From contig NZ_FUFN01000010.1 of assembly GCF_900162615.1 (NCBI RefSeq), positions 1,246,149-1,310,148 of the forward strand: a DNA stretch of 64,000 bases. The letters run 5' to 3'. This stretch comes from Virgibacillus proomii (GTDB lineage Bacteria; Bacillota; Bacilli; Bacillales; Amphibacillaceae). The notes under the pieces were generated by a model. The model did not search any database. It saw nothing but the letters and a program-made list of their open reading frames with translations, and was not told the origin of the DNA. Made by a program: the position numbers and the translations under genes. Numbering within the stretch: the stretch's first letter is position 1; every line of letters starts with the position of its first letter. Of the stretch, positions 44,606-52,661 are shown one piece after another.

Positions 44606-46441
44606 TTACCCTGCTGTGACGGCGATCCGATTATCCGTGCTTTCTTCTTTGTATATAGAATCAATTAAATCTTCATATCTGTTTTCAATAATATCTGTTT
44701 TAAGAGATAGCTTTGGGGTTAATTCTCCTCCGTCAATGGTCCATTCATTGCTAATAATAATTACTTTTTTAGGCTGTGCATAATTCGTAAATTTCTTAGT
44801 TAGCTTGATTACTTCTTCATTTAAAAGTTGTTGTACTTTTTTATCATTACATAGTGCTTCTCTGGAATTTGTATTCATTCCTCGCTTCTTGGCCCAAGGA
44901 ATTAAATTTTCGTAATCTGGATTTACCAATGTAATCACGTATTTCCTTTTGTCACCAACTACAAGCGATTGACTAATATATGCACTTTCGTTTATAGCCG
45001 TTTCAACTGGAGCTGGTGCCACATTCATTCCGGTAGATAGAACAAGAATCCGCTTTTTACGGTCGATAATTTTTAAATAACCATTTTCATCTAATTTTCC
45101 AATATCGCCTGTTTTGAACCAGCCTTCTTCAAAAGCTTTTTCTGTTTCTTGGGCATTGTTATAATATCCTTCAGTAATATTAGGGCCTTTTACTAAGATT
45201 TCTCCATCTTCGGCAATTTTTAAATCGACATTAGGTAAAATTTTACCAACTGTCCCTGCTTTTGCTCGAATGATTGGATTTGAAGAAATAATAGGTGATG
45301 TTTCCGTTAACCCATAGCCTTCGAGTAATGGAATATCTAAAGCCCAGAAAAACTTTGCTATCTCTTCATTCAACGTTCCTCCACCAGATACAAGACCTCG
45401 TAATCTTCCACCTAATTGATTCTTCGCTTTTTGATAAACAAGTTTATTTGCTATTTTCCATTTACGAGCTAGGTTTTTAGGTAAATAATCTTGCGAGATA
45501 TAGTGATTGATAGTTGCATTTAGATAGTATTTATATTTCTCTTCCCCGACAGATATGGCCCAATTAAAAATTTTTCGTTTTACAGCTGACCCATTTTCCA
45601 TTTCACTTTGTACTTTTGTATACACTTTTTCAAATAATCTTGGAACACTTGTCATTATAGTTGGGTTGAATGTTTTTAAATCTTCTGGGATGGTTGTAAT
45701 ATTTTCTGCATAACTAATCGTTGTTCCAATAGATAATAGTAAATAATGACCTGCTAGCCTTTCAAAAATATGTGAAAGCGGCAAATAGGAAAGCAAAACG
45801 TCTTCAGGCAACAGTTCGACTAACCAAAATTGAACTCCTTCTATATTGGCTAAAATATTACCATGCGTTAACATGACTCCTTTTGGTTTGCCTGTTGTTC
45901 CAGAAGTGTTCATAATGGTAAGCAGCTGATCTCGATTAATATATTGACAGAATTGTTCCCAATCCGTTCGACTTTGGGTACCTCCAAGATTTTCTACTTT
46001 TTTGAATGTCATTAAATTATTGACATCCATTTGTTCTGGATACATCATAATAATATGATCTAACTGTACTCCAGTTGCGATCAACTTGTCATATTGTTCC
46101 TTGTTTTCAACGATTGCAGCTATAATATCGCAGTTTTTTAAAATATAAGCAACTTGTTGGGAAGGAATGGTAGGGTATATTGGTACGCTGACAGCCGAAA
46201 TGCTTGCTAATGCAAAGTCAGAAATTGCCCACATAGGGTTACTGTCTGAAATAATAGCTACTTTTGCTTCAGGCTTTATACCAATATATGTTAAACCAGT
46301 AGCAAAGTTTTTAATTCTATTCCATAAATTTTGATACGCTATTTTTTTAATGGAACCCTTTTCCTTCCATTGGTAAGCTATATTATTAGGAAATTGTTCT
46401 ACGGTACGCTTCAGCATTTGCAAAACGTTAGCTACTTTCAT
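44606..46441 (-). CDS. Long-chain acyl-CoA synthetase (FadD15-like)
   Basis: A 611-residue AMP-forming ligase that activates fatty acids to acyl-CoA. The ATP loop is TIMNTSGTTGKPKGVMLTHG (about residues 174-193), then LSYLPLSHIFER (about 216-227), LLEGYGLTETSPIISS (about 366-381) with the acyl-adenylate motif, the hinge TGDIGKLDENGYLKIIDRKK (about 442-461), and the C-terminal catalytic Lys region. ATG 46441 has GAGGTGATGGGAG upstream. An SCP2-type lipid-binding gene was probably its upstream neighbour before an IS element landed between them. Confidence 0.92.
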   Translation of the reverse strand: MKVANVLQMLKRTVEQFPNNIAYQWKEKGSIKKIAYQNLWNRIKNFATGLTYIGIKPEAKVAIISDSNPMWAISDFALASISAVSVPIYPTIPSQQVAYILKNCDIIAAIVENKEQYDKLIATGVQLDHIIMMYPEQMDVNNLMTFKKVENLGGTQSRTDWEQFCQYINRDQLLTIMNTSGTTGKPKGVMLTHGNILANIEGVQFWLVELLPEDVLLSYLPLSHIFERLAGHYLLLSIGTTISYAENITTIPEDLKTFNPTIMTSVPRLFEKVYTKVQSEMENGSAVKRKIFNWAISVGEEKYKYYLNATINHYISQDYLPKNLARKWKIANKLVYQKAKNQLGGRLRGLVSGGGTLNEEIAKFFWALDIPLLEGYGLTETSPIISSNPIIRAKAGTVGKILPNVDLKIAEDGEILVKGPNITEGYYNNAQETEKAFEEGWFKTGDIGKLDENGYLKIIDRKKRILVLSTGMNVAPAPVETAINESAYISQSLVVGDKRKYVITLVNPDYENLIPWAKKRGMNTNSREALCNDKKVQQLLNEEVIKLTKKFTNYAQPKKVIIISNEWTIDGGELTPKLSLKTDIIENRYEDLIDSIYKEESTDNRIAVTAG

Positions 46442-46631
46442 CTCCCATCACCTCTTTTTCAATGATTAAGCAAAAACTCGGTTAATAACTTGAAATGCGG
46501 ATGATAATAATATATATTTTTATTGGGTAAATCTAATAAAATATTTATAATAATCAATAAATAAAAACCGAGCTAGCGCCAAGACTTGAACTGCCCCCTG
46601 TCAAGTAGACAGTGGAAATAATAAAAAAGAT

Positions 46632-47516
46632 TTAAGTGGCTTTAGCTCTATATTCCATAGGGCTAAGGCCGTTTAATCGCTTTTGATACCTTTCATAATT
46701 ATAAAAATGAATATACTCATCTATCGCAGTAGTAAGTTCCTCAAATGTTTTATATTTATGTAAATAATACTTCTCACATTTCAGTGTCCCAAAAAAAGAC
46801 TCCATTGGTCCATTATCAATACACCGACCAACTCGTGACATGCTTTGTGTCATCTCTGCCGCATCTATTTTACGTTTGAACCCTTTAGAGGTGTATTGGA
46901 ATCCACGGTCACTATGGATAAGAGGCTGTTCTTCATTCAATAGTACTGTGGCTTGATCAAGTGTCTTAAATACAAGTTGATTATTGTTGGAATGTCCTAG
47001 AACATAACTTATAATGGATCCGTCATAAAGATCACGAATCGCACTTAAATAGGCCTTTTTTGATTGGTCATACTTAAATTCTGTAACGTCCGTTACCCAT
47101 TTTTCATTTGGTTTTTCGGCTTGGAATTCACGATTTAATATATTGTCTGCCACATGTTGAGGTGTAGAGCGTTTATATCGCTTCTTCTTGACACGAATGA
47201 CAGAGCGTAATCCAGCCACTTTCATCAACCGATAGATTCTTTTATGATTAAGTTTCTCCTCGAACTTTCTATTCATGTGAAGGGTCATTTGACGATAACC
47301 AAATATACCACCCACTTTTTCATGGAGTATTTGCACCTCTTTGATAATTTCTTTATTCTGTATTTCTCTGGATGAAGGAGTACGATTTAGCCACTTATAG
47401 TATGCAGAACGTGCAATTCCCGCGATTTCACAAAGTAAACGAATGCTTAACCCTTCATTCTGGTGAAGCTCTTGAATAGCGACATACTTATCCTCAAATC
47501 GGATTTGGCTTATTTT
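46632..47516 (-). CDS. IS3-family transposase OrfB (integrase catalytic region)
   Basis: DDE transposase. The HTH_21 part (GIFGYRQMTLHMNRKFEEKL) is followed by the rve domain: first Asp in WVTDVTEF, second in LIHSDRGFQYTS, and Glu in MESFFGTLKCEKYY. An ATG-initiated product would begin at 47336 (234 residues), but the same frame stays open upstream as YVAIQELHQNEGLSIRLLCE and IARSAYYKWLNR, the normal OrfB N-terminus, back to the end of orfA. That overlap (around CGAAAATAAG, 47510-47519) is where the usual -1 frameshift producing OrfAB would occur. All three catalytic acids are present. Confidence 0.9.
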   Translation of the reverse strand, partial: KISQIRFEDKYVAIQELHQNEGLSIRLLCEIAGIARSAYYKWLNRTPSSREIQNKEIIKEVQILHEKVGGIFGYRQMTLHMNRKFEEKLNHKRIYRLMKVAGLRSVIRVKKKRYKRSTPQHVADNILNREFQAEKPNEKWVTDVTEFKYDQSKKAYLSAIRDLYDGSIISYVLGHSNNNQLVFKTLDQATVLLNEEQPLIHSDRGFQYTSKGFKRKIDAAEMTQSMSRVGRCIDNGPMESFFGTLKCEKYYLHKYKTFEELTTAIDEYIHFYNYERYQKRLNGLSPMEYRAKAT

Positions 47517-48196
47517 CGCCTCCTTTCGATCTCCTCTAACTTTTTTAAGAAAGCATTCTCTGCACGTAAACGTTCGTTCTCCTTTGCGATTCGATGCATT
47601 TCTAACTTCATTTTTTCTTCGGAAGTTAACTCATTTTCACTTTTAGAACGTCCTCTTCTATCCTTTAACGCATCCCATCCACCATCTTCATATTTACGTA
47701 CCCATTGATATATTTGTTGGTAAGACACTTGATGATTATCCGCAGTTTGTTGATAATTCTTCCCGTTCGCTAAGGCATCTTGTACCATCTCAATTCGTTC
47801 TTTCCAAGTTGTTTTTCTCCCTTTAGTCATCGAGCTCGTTCTTCCTTTCGACGTATCCTTTAATTCTCTATGACTATTATACTGCTTTATCCATTTTCGA
47901 AGTACGGATGTGCTAGATATTTTATACTTGCGAATGACCTCCCGTTGAGAATACTCCCCTGATATATAATCTTCTACAGCTGCTTGTTTTAAATCTTTAG
48001 AATATGACTTCCATGTCCTTGAGTTCTCCAATCCATTGAGACCGTATTTCTCATATTTATTAGCCCAATCATACAGAGTTACCTCCGAAATTCCGTATTT
48101 TGAACATAATTCTATTAGCGTATAATCTTCATTCTTATATGCCTTTAACACTTCATACTTAAACTGTCTAGAGTAAAATTTATATTTATTGGACAT
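47510..48196 (-). CDS. IS3-family transposase OrfA (helix-turn-helix)
   Basis: A 228-residue DNA-binding subunit. It contains three HTH repeats of the IS150 type (YKNEDYTLIELCSKYGISEV; VEDYISGEYSQREVIRKYKI; ALANGKNYQQTADNHQVSYQ) and a C-terminal leucine-zipper stretch (EKMKLEMHRIAKENERLRAE) ending LEEIERRRK. OrfA binds the IS ends and joins with OrfB by frameshifting. It starts at ATG 48196 behind TTAAGGGGAG, within the right terminal region. Confidence 0.9.
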   Translation of the reverse strand: MSNKYKFYSRQFKYEVLKAYKNEDYTLIELCSKYGISEVTLYDWANKYEKYGLNGLENSRTWKSYSKDLKQAAVEDYISGEYSQREVIRKYKISSTSVLRKWIKQYNSHRELKDTSKGRTSSMTKGRKTTWKERIEMVQDALANGKNYQQTADNHQVSYQQIYQWVRKYEDGGWDALKDRRGRSKSENELTSEEKMKLEMHRIAKENERLRAENAFLKKLEEIERRRK

Positions 48197-48386
48197 AAAA
48201 AACTCCCCTTAAGGTAATAACAGATTTTTATTTTTTAATCTGTCTACTTTAAGGGGAGCATATCAGACTCTAGCGAGCGCCAGCAATTACTAGTTAGGTC
48301 TTAGGTAAAACAGAAATTAAAGTCTGAAACCAATAGATGAGTGTTTCTATTTTTCTCAACCTTTAAATAATAAGTTTGTTTGAAGC

Positions 48387-48725
48387 CTATGGAACCTTCA
48401 GGCGAGATAAAATGCCTTCTAATTTTAACGCCATCCCCATATTGCCTTCGATCTTTAACTTACCGCTTAAAAAAGCTGTTATTCCATTTAATTATCCTTT
48501 CGCTAGTTTGATAAAGTTATCTGCTTTTATATGTAGCGTGCAGTCTGCTTTTTCTTCTATACCCTCTGCAATGTAGCTATTCTCATCTCGTAACACGAAT
48601 TGATAGGTATCTGGATCATTATCTTTTAAATGAAATTGATATACAGCTTTGATTCCTTTAACAAGTGCTGAGTTCTCTTTGATAGCTGCGTTCATTGTTT
48701 TTATAATCTGTTTAACTTCTGACAT
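48387..48725 (-). pseudogene. SCP2 sterol-carrier-domain protein with nonsense codon
   Basis: ATG 48725 with AAGGAGG upstream opens an SCP2-fold lipid-binding protein (MSEVKQIIKTMNAAIKENSA, then VYQFHLKDNDPDTYQFVL and CTLHIKADNFIKLAKG). A TAA at 48492-48494 interrupts it, but the same frame continues beyond with LNGITAFLSGKLKIEGNMGM and ALKLEGILSRLKVP to a TAG at 48387. That is the normal C-terminus of the family, so one substitution (probably GAA to TAA) broke a gene of about 112 codons. The remaining 77 residues lack the last helices. It lies upstream of the acyl-CoA ligase, separated by the IS. Confidence 0.8.
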
Positions 48726-49164
48726 AGGTCTTTCCTCCTTAATTTGTGATATATACTTTATCGTATAAGAAGTTCAGTTTGCTTACTACCCCGTTAATTG
48801 TCGGGTAAATGATCTTATAAATTTACATCCCCTAAAATGATATGTTATGTATTAATTTCCAGAAAAAACTTATTTAACCAACAACATGATAGTTGGATAG
48901 CGTTATATAAATGATTGCAAAACGAAATAGAACAATAATATTCCCTAGACCATCTGGAACACGAATTAAGAAAGGTTAAAATTCTATGCTATGTTATATT
49001 CAATAAACTATGTTTAGTTATTGAATATTATTTCTCCATCTTAACCTATGCGTTTTTGTCACGGGACATGGAGTTGACAATCTAGTTATCTTTCATACTT
49101 GAAAATTAGTATATTTCAAAAATAGAAGCTTTATAAATTTAACTTATAAAGGAAGTGAACCATT
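48726..49164. other. Region upstream of comFA
   Basis: About 440 bp with no gene. It has an inverted repeat ATATTCAATAA / TTATTGAATAT (48996-49028). Close to comFA (49098-49135) are A and T tracts (GAAAATTAGTATATTTC, AAAAATAGAAGCTTT) that could be part of a ComK-type site, but they do not fit the AAAAN5TTTT consensus well. Confidence 0.35.
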
Positions 49165-50571
49165 ATGAAAGAAATAATGAATGACTCTGAATTAGAACTT
49201 GCCAAGCGATGTTCTGGAAAGCTTTTGTTGCGAAACGAAATACCTCTCAATGATCATCAATTTCACTCCTTGTTAGCAAAAGACGTATTTATCCCCATTC
49301 CATCGATTATTTCTACGACTTTTTCAAAAATGTGTCAGCGCTGTGGAAATCAAGAAAAATCTCAATTTGCATCATTAGGTATACAACATAAACAGGTCAT
49401 TTGGTATTGTCGAAACTGTATAGAAATGGGAAGAGTCGTGAAAACAGAACCTCTATATCGTTGGAATGGAAAACCATTGCAATGGAAACGCCATCCCGAT
49501 GTATGTACATGGAAAGGAAAGCTTACGATAGCACAAACTAATGCAGCTGAGACAATTTGCGGAGCGGTAAAACACCAGCGAGCCTCTTTGTTAGTATGGG
49601 CGGTTTGTGGATCAGGAAAAACAGAAATGTTATTTCCTGGAATCGAGGAGGCGTTACGACAAGGTATGCGAATTTGTATCGCAACACCAAGGAACGATGT
49701 CGTCCGTGAGTTGCTGCCGCGAATTCAAGGTGCATTCGCTTCTATACCTGTACAAGCATTGTATGGACAAAGTAAGGAAAAGCGAGGAACAGCCCAAATC
49801 ATTATTGCAACTACGCATCAATTGCTGCGGTTTGAACACGCATTCGATTTTATGGTAATTGATGAGCTAGATGCTTTTCCTTATCACAATGATCCCTCGT
49901 TATCATTTGCGACCGCCAGAGCATTAAAACCAACTGGAACGACAATTTATCTAACTGCTACACCACGACAACAACAGCGTAGGAAAATGCAGTTAAAGCA
50001 GCTTGACCATGTGTTCGTTCCAACCCGCTATCATGGATTTCCGCTTCCAGTACCTGTCAGGCGTATATGTTTTTTCTTACAAAGGGATTTGAAACGAGGA
50101 AATGTACCGCGAGCGTTTAAAAAATGGTTGCGTCACCGAAAAAACAAACAACGGCAATTATTAATTTTTTTGCCCACCATTACTTTAACAAAATTAATGG
50201 TCCAAGATTTAACAGAGCTGCTCCGAAGTGAAAATGTGATACAAGTATCATCAGAAATAACTTCTGTTTATGCGGCCGATCCAGATCGAGAACAAAAAGT
50301 TTCCCAATTTAGAAATAAAACGCTTAAGGCTATCGTGACAACAACAATCTTAGAACGTGGTGTAACTTTCCCCTCAGTGGATGTAGCAGTTATTCATGCC
50401 GGTCATTCTGTCTTTGATGAAGCAGCGTTAGTACAAATTTCCGGAAGGGCAGGCCGAAGTGCGGATGATCCTACTGGTGAAGTTATTTTCTTTCATGATG
50501 GTAAAACAAATTCGATGGTACGGGCAATCCGAGCCATTCAAGCAATGAATCGATTAGGAGGATTTACTTAA
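49165..50571 (+). CDS. comFA: Competence DNA-uptake helicase ComFA
   Basis: A 468-residue DEAD-like ATPase that helps pull single-stranded DNA through the ComEC channel. Zinc-finger cysteines CQRCGN and CRNC (about residues 58-93) lie before the motor. Walker A is VCGSGKTEM (about 151-159), Walker B is MVIDELDAF (about 231-239), motif III is LTATPR, and motif VI is ISGRAGRS. ATG 49165 follows AAGGAAGTG. comFC begins two bases after the stop; comFB, which sits between them in B. subtilis, is absent. Confidence 0.93.
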   Translation: MKEIMNDSELELAKRCSGKLLLRNEIPLNDHQFHSLLAKDVFIPIPSIISTTFSKMCQRCGNQEKSQFASLGIQHKQVIWYCRNCIEMGRVVKTEPLYRWNGKPLQWKRHPDVCTWKGKLTIAQTNAAETICGAVKHQRASLLVWAVCGSGKTEMLFPGIEEALRQGMRICIATPRNDVVRELLPRIQGAFASIPVQALYGQSKEKRGTAQIIIATTHQLLRFEHAFDFMVIDELDAFPYHNDPSLSFATARALKPTGTTIYLTATPRQQQRRKMQLKQLDHVFVPTRYHGFPLPVPVRRICFFLQRDLKRGNVPRAFKKWLRHRKNKQRQLLIFLPTITLTKLMVQDLTELLRSENVIQVSSEITSVYAADPDREQKVSQFRNKTLKAIVTTTILERGVTFPSVDVAVIHAGHSVFDEAALVQISGRAGRSADDPTGEVIFFHDGKTNSMVRAIRAIQAMNRLGGFT

Positions 50572-50572
50572 C

Positions 50573-51250
50573 ATGAAATGCCTCTATTGCCAGCAACTAA
50601 TTGTCCTGGAACTGACTTGGAAAACACTCATTTTACCCGAACGAAAACCATTATGCAGTACTTGTGAAGAATCATTGATTATTATTAAGGGTTCTCGCTG
50701 TTTTATATGCAGTCGACCGAGTGAGAGAAACAAGTGCAAAGATTGCTTATGGTGGGAGCATTTGCCTGAACGAGATACGATTCAATTTAATTATTCTGTT
50801 TATCATTACAATAACTTTATGAAGGAAATCATTAGCAGGTGGAAATACAGAGGAGATGGTGCACTTGGTTATATTTTTCAACACGTTTTTGCTGCTAACT
50901 TTGGCAAAATTCGTTCTTCCTTACCAAAAAATATCGTTGCAGTTCCAATTCCATTAAGCGAGCCAAGACAATTAGAACGAGGTTTTAATCAAGCGGCAAT
51001 GCTTGCGAAATTTCTTTCCGTTCGATCTATGGAAATATTAGAGCGTTCAACTAGCGAAAAGCAGTCTAAGAAAACAAGGAACGAAAGAATTCAATCAGTA
51101 AATCCATTTATTGTGGAAAAAGCTATTAACAAACCAGTCATTTTGGTCGATGATATATATACAACCGGTACTACATTAAGGCATGCTGGTAAAGTTCTAT
51201 TGGAGCAAGGCTGTCCTTTTGTTTGCGCTTTAACACTAATTCGAGGATAA
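50573..51250 (+). CDS. comFC: Competence protein ComFC (phosphoribosyltransferase fold)
   Basis: A 225-residue ComF/GntX-family protein. Four N-terminal cysteines (CLYCQQ, CSTC, then CFIC and CKDC) form the usual zinc site, and the C-terminal PRTase signature is ILVDDIYTTGTTLRHAG (about residues 184-200). It has PLSEPRQLERGFNQAAMLAK in the middle. ComFC is needed for DNA uptake and interacts with ComFA. It starts at ATG 50573 with GGAGG inside the end of comFA, so the two are translationally linked. Confidence 0.93.
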   Translation: MKCLYCQQLIVLELTWKTLILPERKPLCSTCEESLIIIKGSRCFICSRPSERNKCKDCLWWEHLPERDTIQFNYSVYHYNNFMKEIISRWKYRGDGALGYIFQHVFAANFGKIRSSLPKNIVAVPIPLSEPRQLERGFNQAAMLAKFLSVRSMEILERSTSEKQSKKTRNERIQSVNPFIVEKAINKPVILVDDIYTTGTTLRHAGKVLLEQGCPFVCALTLIRG

Positions 51251-51363
51251 CGAATGTTCATGTTATACTTAAACTTGGAATAAATGACGTTTCAACTTGA
51301 TGAAAAATGATTCGATAATAGAAATATTTTGATCATCTATTTTTTGGAAGCGGGGGAATAATC

Positions 51364-51783
51364 ATGGCAGAACTGGCAAACTGTGCACAATGTGGTAACT
51401 TATTTTTAAAAGGAACCCGAACCATTTGCAGAGCGTGCTATGAAAAAGAAGAAGAAGCATTTCAAAAGGTATATCAGTTTATGCGCCAAAGGAAAAACCG
51501 AGAAGCAACTATGACGGAAATTGTTGAGCATACAGGAGTAGAAGAGGAACTAATTATTAAATTTATTAAAGAAAAACGATTATTGCCTACAGAATTTCCG
51601 AATATCGGCTATCCTTGTAGTCATTGCGGTAAAAAAATTACTTCAGGAAATTTGTGCCAAGCTTGTCTTGAAAAGCTGCGGAAAGATTTAGAACAACATG
51701 AAGAACTGGAAGATAGGATGAATGAAAAGGAAGAGCGAGAAAAAAAACGAACCTATTATATGTTTGATGATAAAGAGCTTTAA
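51364..51783 (+). CDS. yvyF: YvyF, flagellar-operon protein
   Basis: A 139-residue protein of the YvyF type (TIGR03826). Two zinc-ribbon-like Cys pairs, CAQCGN plus CRACYEKEE near the start and CSHCGK plus CQACLEKL near residue 85-105, flank a helical HTH-like centre (EIVEHTGVEEELIIKFIKEK), and a charged tail ends the protein. It sits between comFC and flgM in Bacillaceae and is thought to affect flagellar gene expression; the mechanism is not known. ATG 51364 follows GGGGGAATA at a short distance. Confidence 0.88.
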   Translation: MAELANCAQCGNLFLKGTRTICRACYEKEEEAFQKVYQFMRQRKNREATMTEIVEHTGVEEELIIKFIKEKRLLPTEFPNIGYPCSHCGKKITSGNLCQACLEKLRKDLEQHEELEDRMNEKEEREKKRTYYMFDDKEL

Positions 51784-51806
51784 AATTATTTTTTTATAGC
51801 CGATAT
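51781..51806 (+). promoter_or_regulatory. Sigma-D promoter for flgM
   Basis: TAAA (51781-51784), a 14-base spacer, then GCCGATAT (51799-51806), an exact match to the sigma-D -35 and -10 consensus. It overlaps the yvyF stop and lies 53 bp before the flgM start, so it drives flgM-flgN-flgK-flgL. Confidence 0.9.
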
Positions 51807-51858
51807 AAAAAACAGAGTCAAAGTAATCGGAAAGAGCTGTAAAAGAGGTGAGACGGAA

Positions 51859-52119
51859 GTGAAAATTAATGGTCCAAATCAATTTAATTTTAATCCGTAT
51901 AAAAAACCATATCATAAGCAAATGGATGTTAAGCAAGAAATGAAGAATGATCAGATTGAAATATCAAATCGAGCAAAGCAGTTGCAACAAGAAGAAAAAC
52001 CAAGCCCTCAACGAGCTGAAAAAGTGGAGCGATTAAAAGAGGTTGTTGCCTCAGGTGAATATGAAATAAACTATGAAAAAACAGCACAAAAAATGTTGGA
52101 TTTCTGGAGAGGAAAATAG
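51859..52119 (+). CDS. flgM: Anti-sigma-D factor FlgM
   Basis: An 86-residue anti-sigma factor that holds sigma-D inactive until the hook is complete. The N-terminal half is polar and disordered (MKINGPNQFNFNPYKK); the C-terminal sigma-binding helices are EISNRAKQLQQEEKPSPQRA and ERLKEVVASGEYEINYEKTA, ending KMLDFWRGK. It starts at GTG 51859 behind AGAGGTG. A sigma-D promoter precedes it, closing the usual feedback loop. Confidence 0.92.
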   Translation: MKINGPNQFNFNPYKKPYHKQMDVKQEMKNDQIEISNRAKQLQQEEKPSPQRAEKVERLKEVVASGEYEINYEKTAQKMLDFWRGK

Positions 52120-52152
52120 GTGTAATCTTTTACTTTGGAAGGAGGTTTTTGC

Positions 52153-52647
52153 TTGACAGTACCGGCAATTATACATGCGTTAGAAAAACTTCTTGAACTC
52201 CATAACGGGCTACTTGAACTTTCTAGAAAAAAGACAGAGGCTGTTAAAACTGGTTCGATGGATACATTAATGACGTTAATAGCTCAAGAAAGAAAGCAAA
52301 TTCGTAAAGTTGAAAAAGCGGAAACAGAGCGAATGAAGCTGGTGACAGAGTGGTTTGCAGCAAATGATTTAGCAGAAGAAGAACATACGATCACAATGTT
52401 GCTGAACAGACTGGAGACCGGACAACTGAAAACAAAATTGCTCGATATAACAACAAGGCTCACAGAAGTAGTTACTTTACTTAAACAACAAGAGGGATTA
52501 AATTATGCGCTGATTCAGCAATCGATGCAATTTGTTCAGTATTCTCTAGATCTTATAAACCCAACGATTCAATCGATTAACTATGGGAGTGCAAGTGATA
52601 AGCAAAATGAATCGGCTACACAGTCTTTATTCGATTCCAAAGCATAA
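52153..52647 (+). CDS. flgN: Flagellar chaperone FlgN
   Basis: A 164-residue, mostly alpha-helical export chaperone for the hook-junction proteins FlgK and FlgL. It opens TVPAIIHALEKLLELHNGLL and has KKTEAVKTGSMDTLMTLIAQ, with an IRKVEKAE coiled stretch. The start is TTG 52153, seven bases after AAGGAGG (52139-52145); the ATG frame beginning at 52135 precedes that site. Placement between flgM and flgK matches yvyG of B. subtilis. Confidence 0.88.
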   Translation: MTVPAIIHALEKLLELHNGLLELSRKKTEAVKTGSMDTLMTLIAQERKQIRKVEKAETERMKLVTEWFAANDLAEEEHTITMLLNRLETGQLKTKLLDITTRLTEVVTLLKQQEGLNYALIQQSMQFVQYSLDLINPTIQSINYGSASDKQNESATQSLFDSKA

Positions 52648-52661
52648 TAAGGAGGTAGGGC

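Larger units (their letters stand above)
46587..48265 (-). mobile_element. IS3-family insertion sequence (IS150 group)
   Basis: A 1,679-bp element with imperfect terminal inverted repeats: TGAACTGCCCCCTGTCAAGT at the left and, on the other strand from the right end, TGATATGCTCCCCTTAAAGT, both continuing AGACAG (20 of 26 identical). It is flanked by the direct repeat GACT (46583-46586 and 48266-48269), a 4-bp target duplication. It carries orfA and orfB in overlapping frames. Both frames look intact, so it may be active. Confidence 0.92.

Noticed and set aside
49098..49135. ComK box upstream of comFA
   Set aside because: A and T tracts exist, but the AAAAN5TTTT dyads and their spacing are not met.
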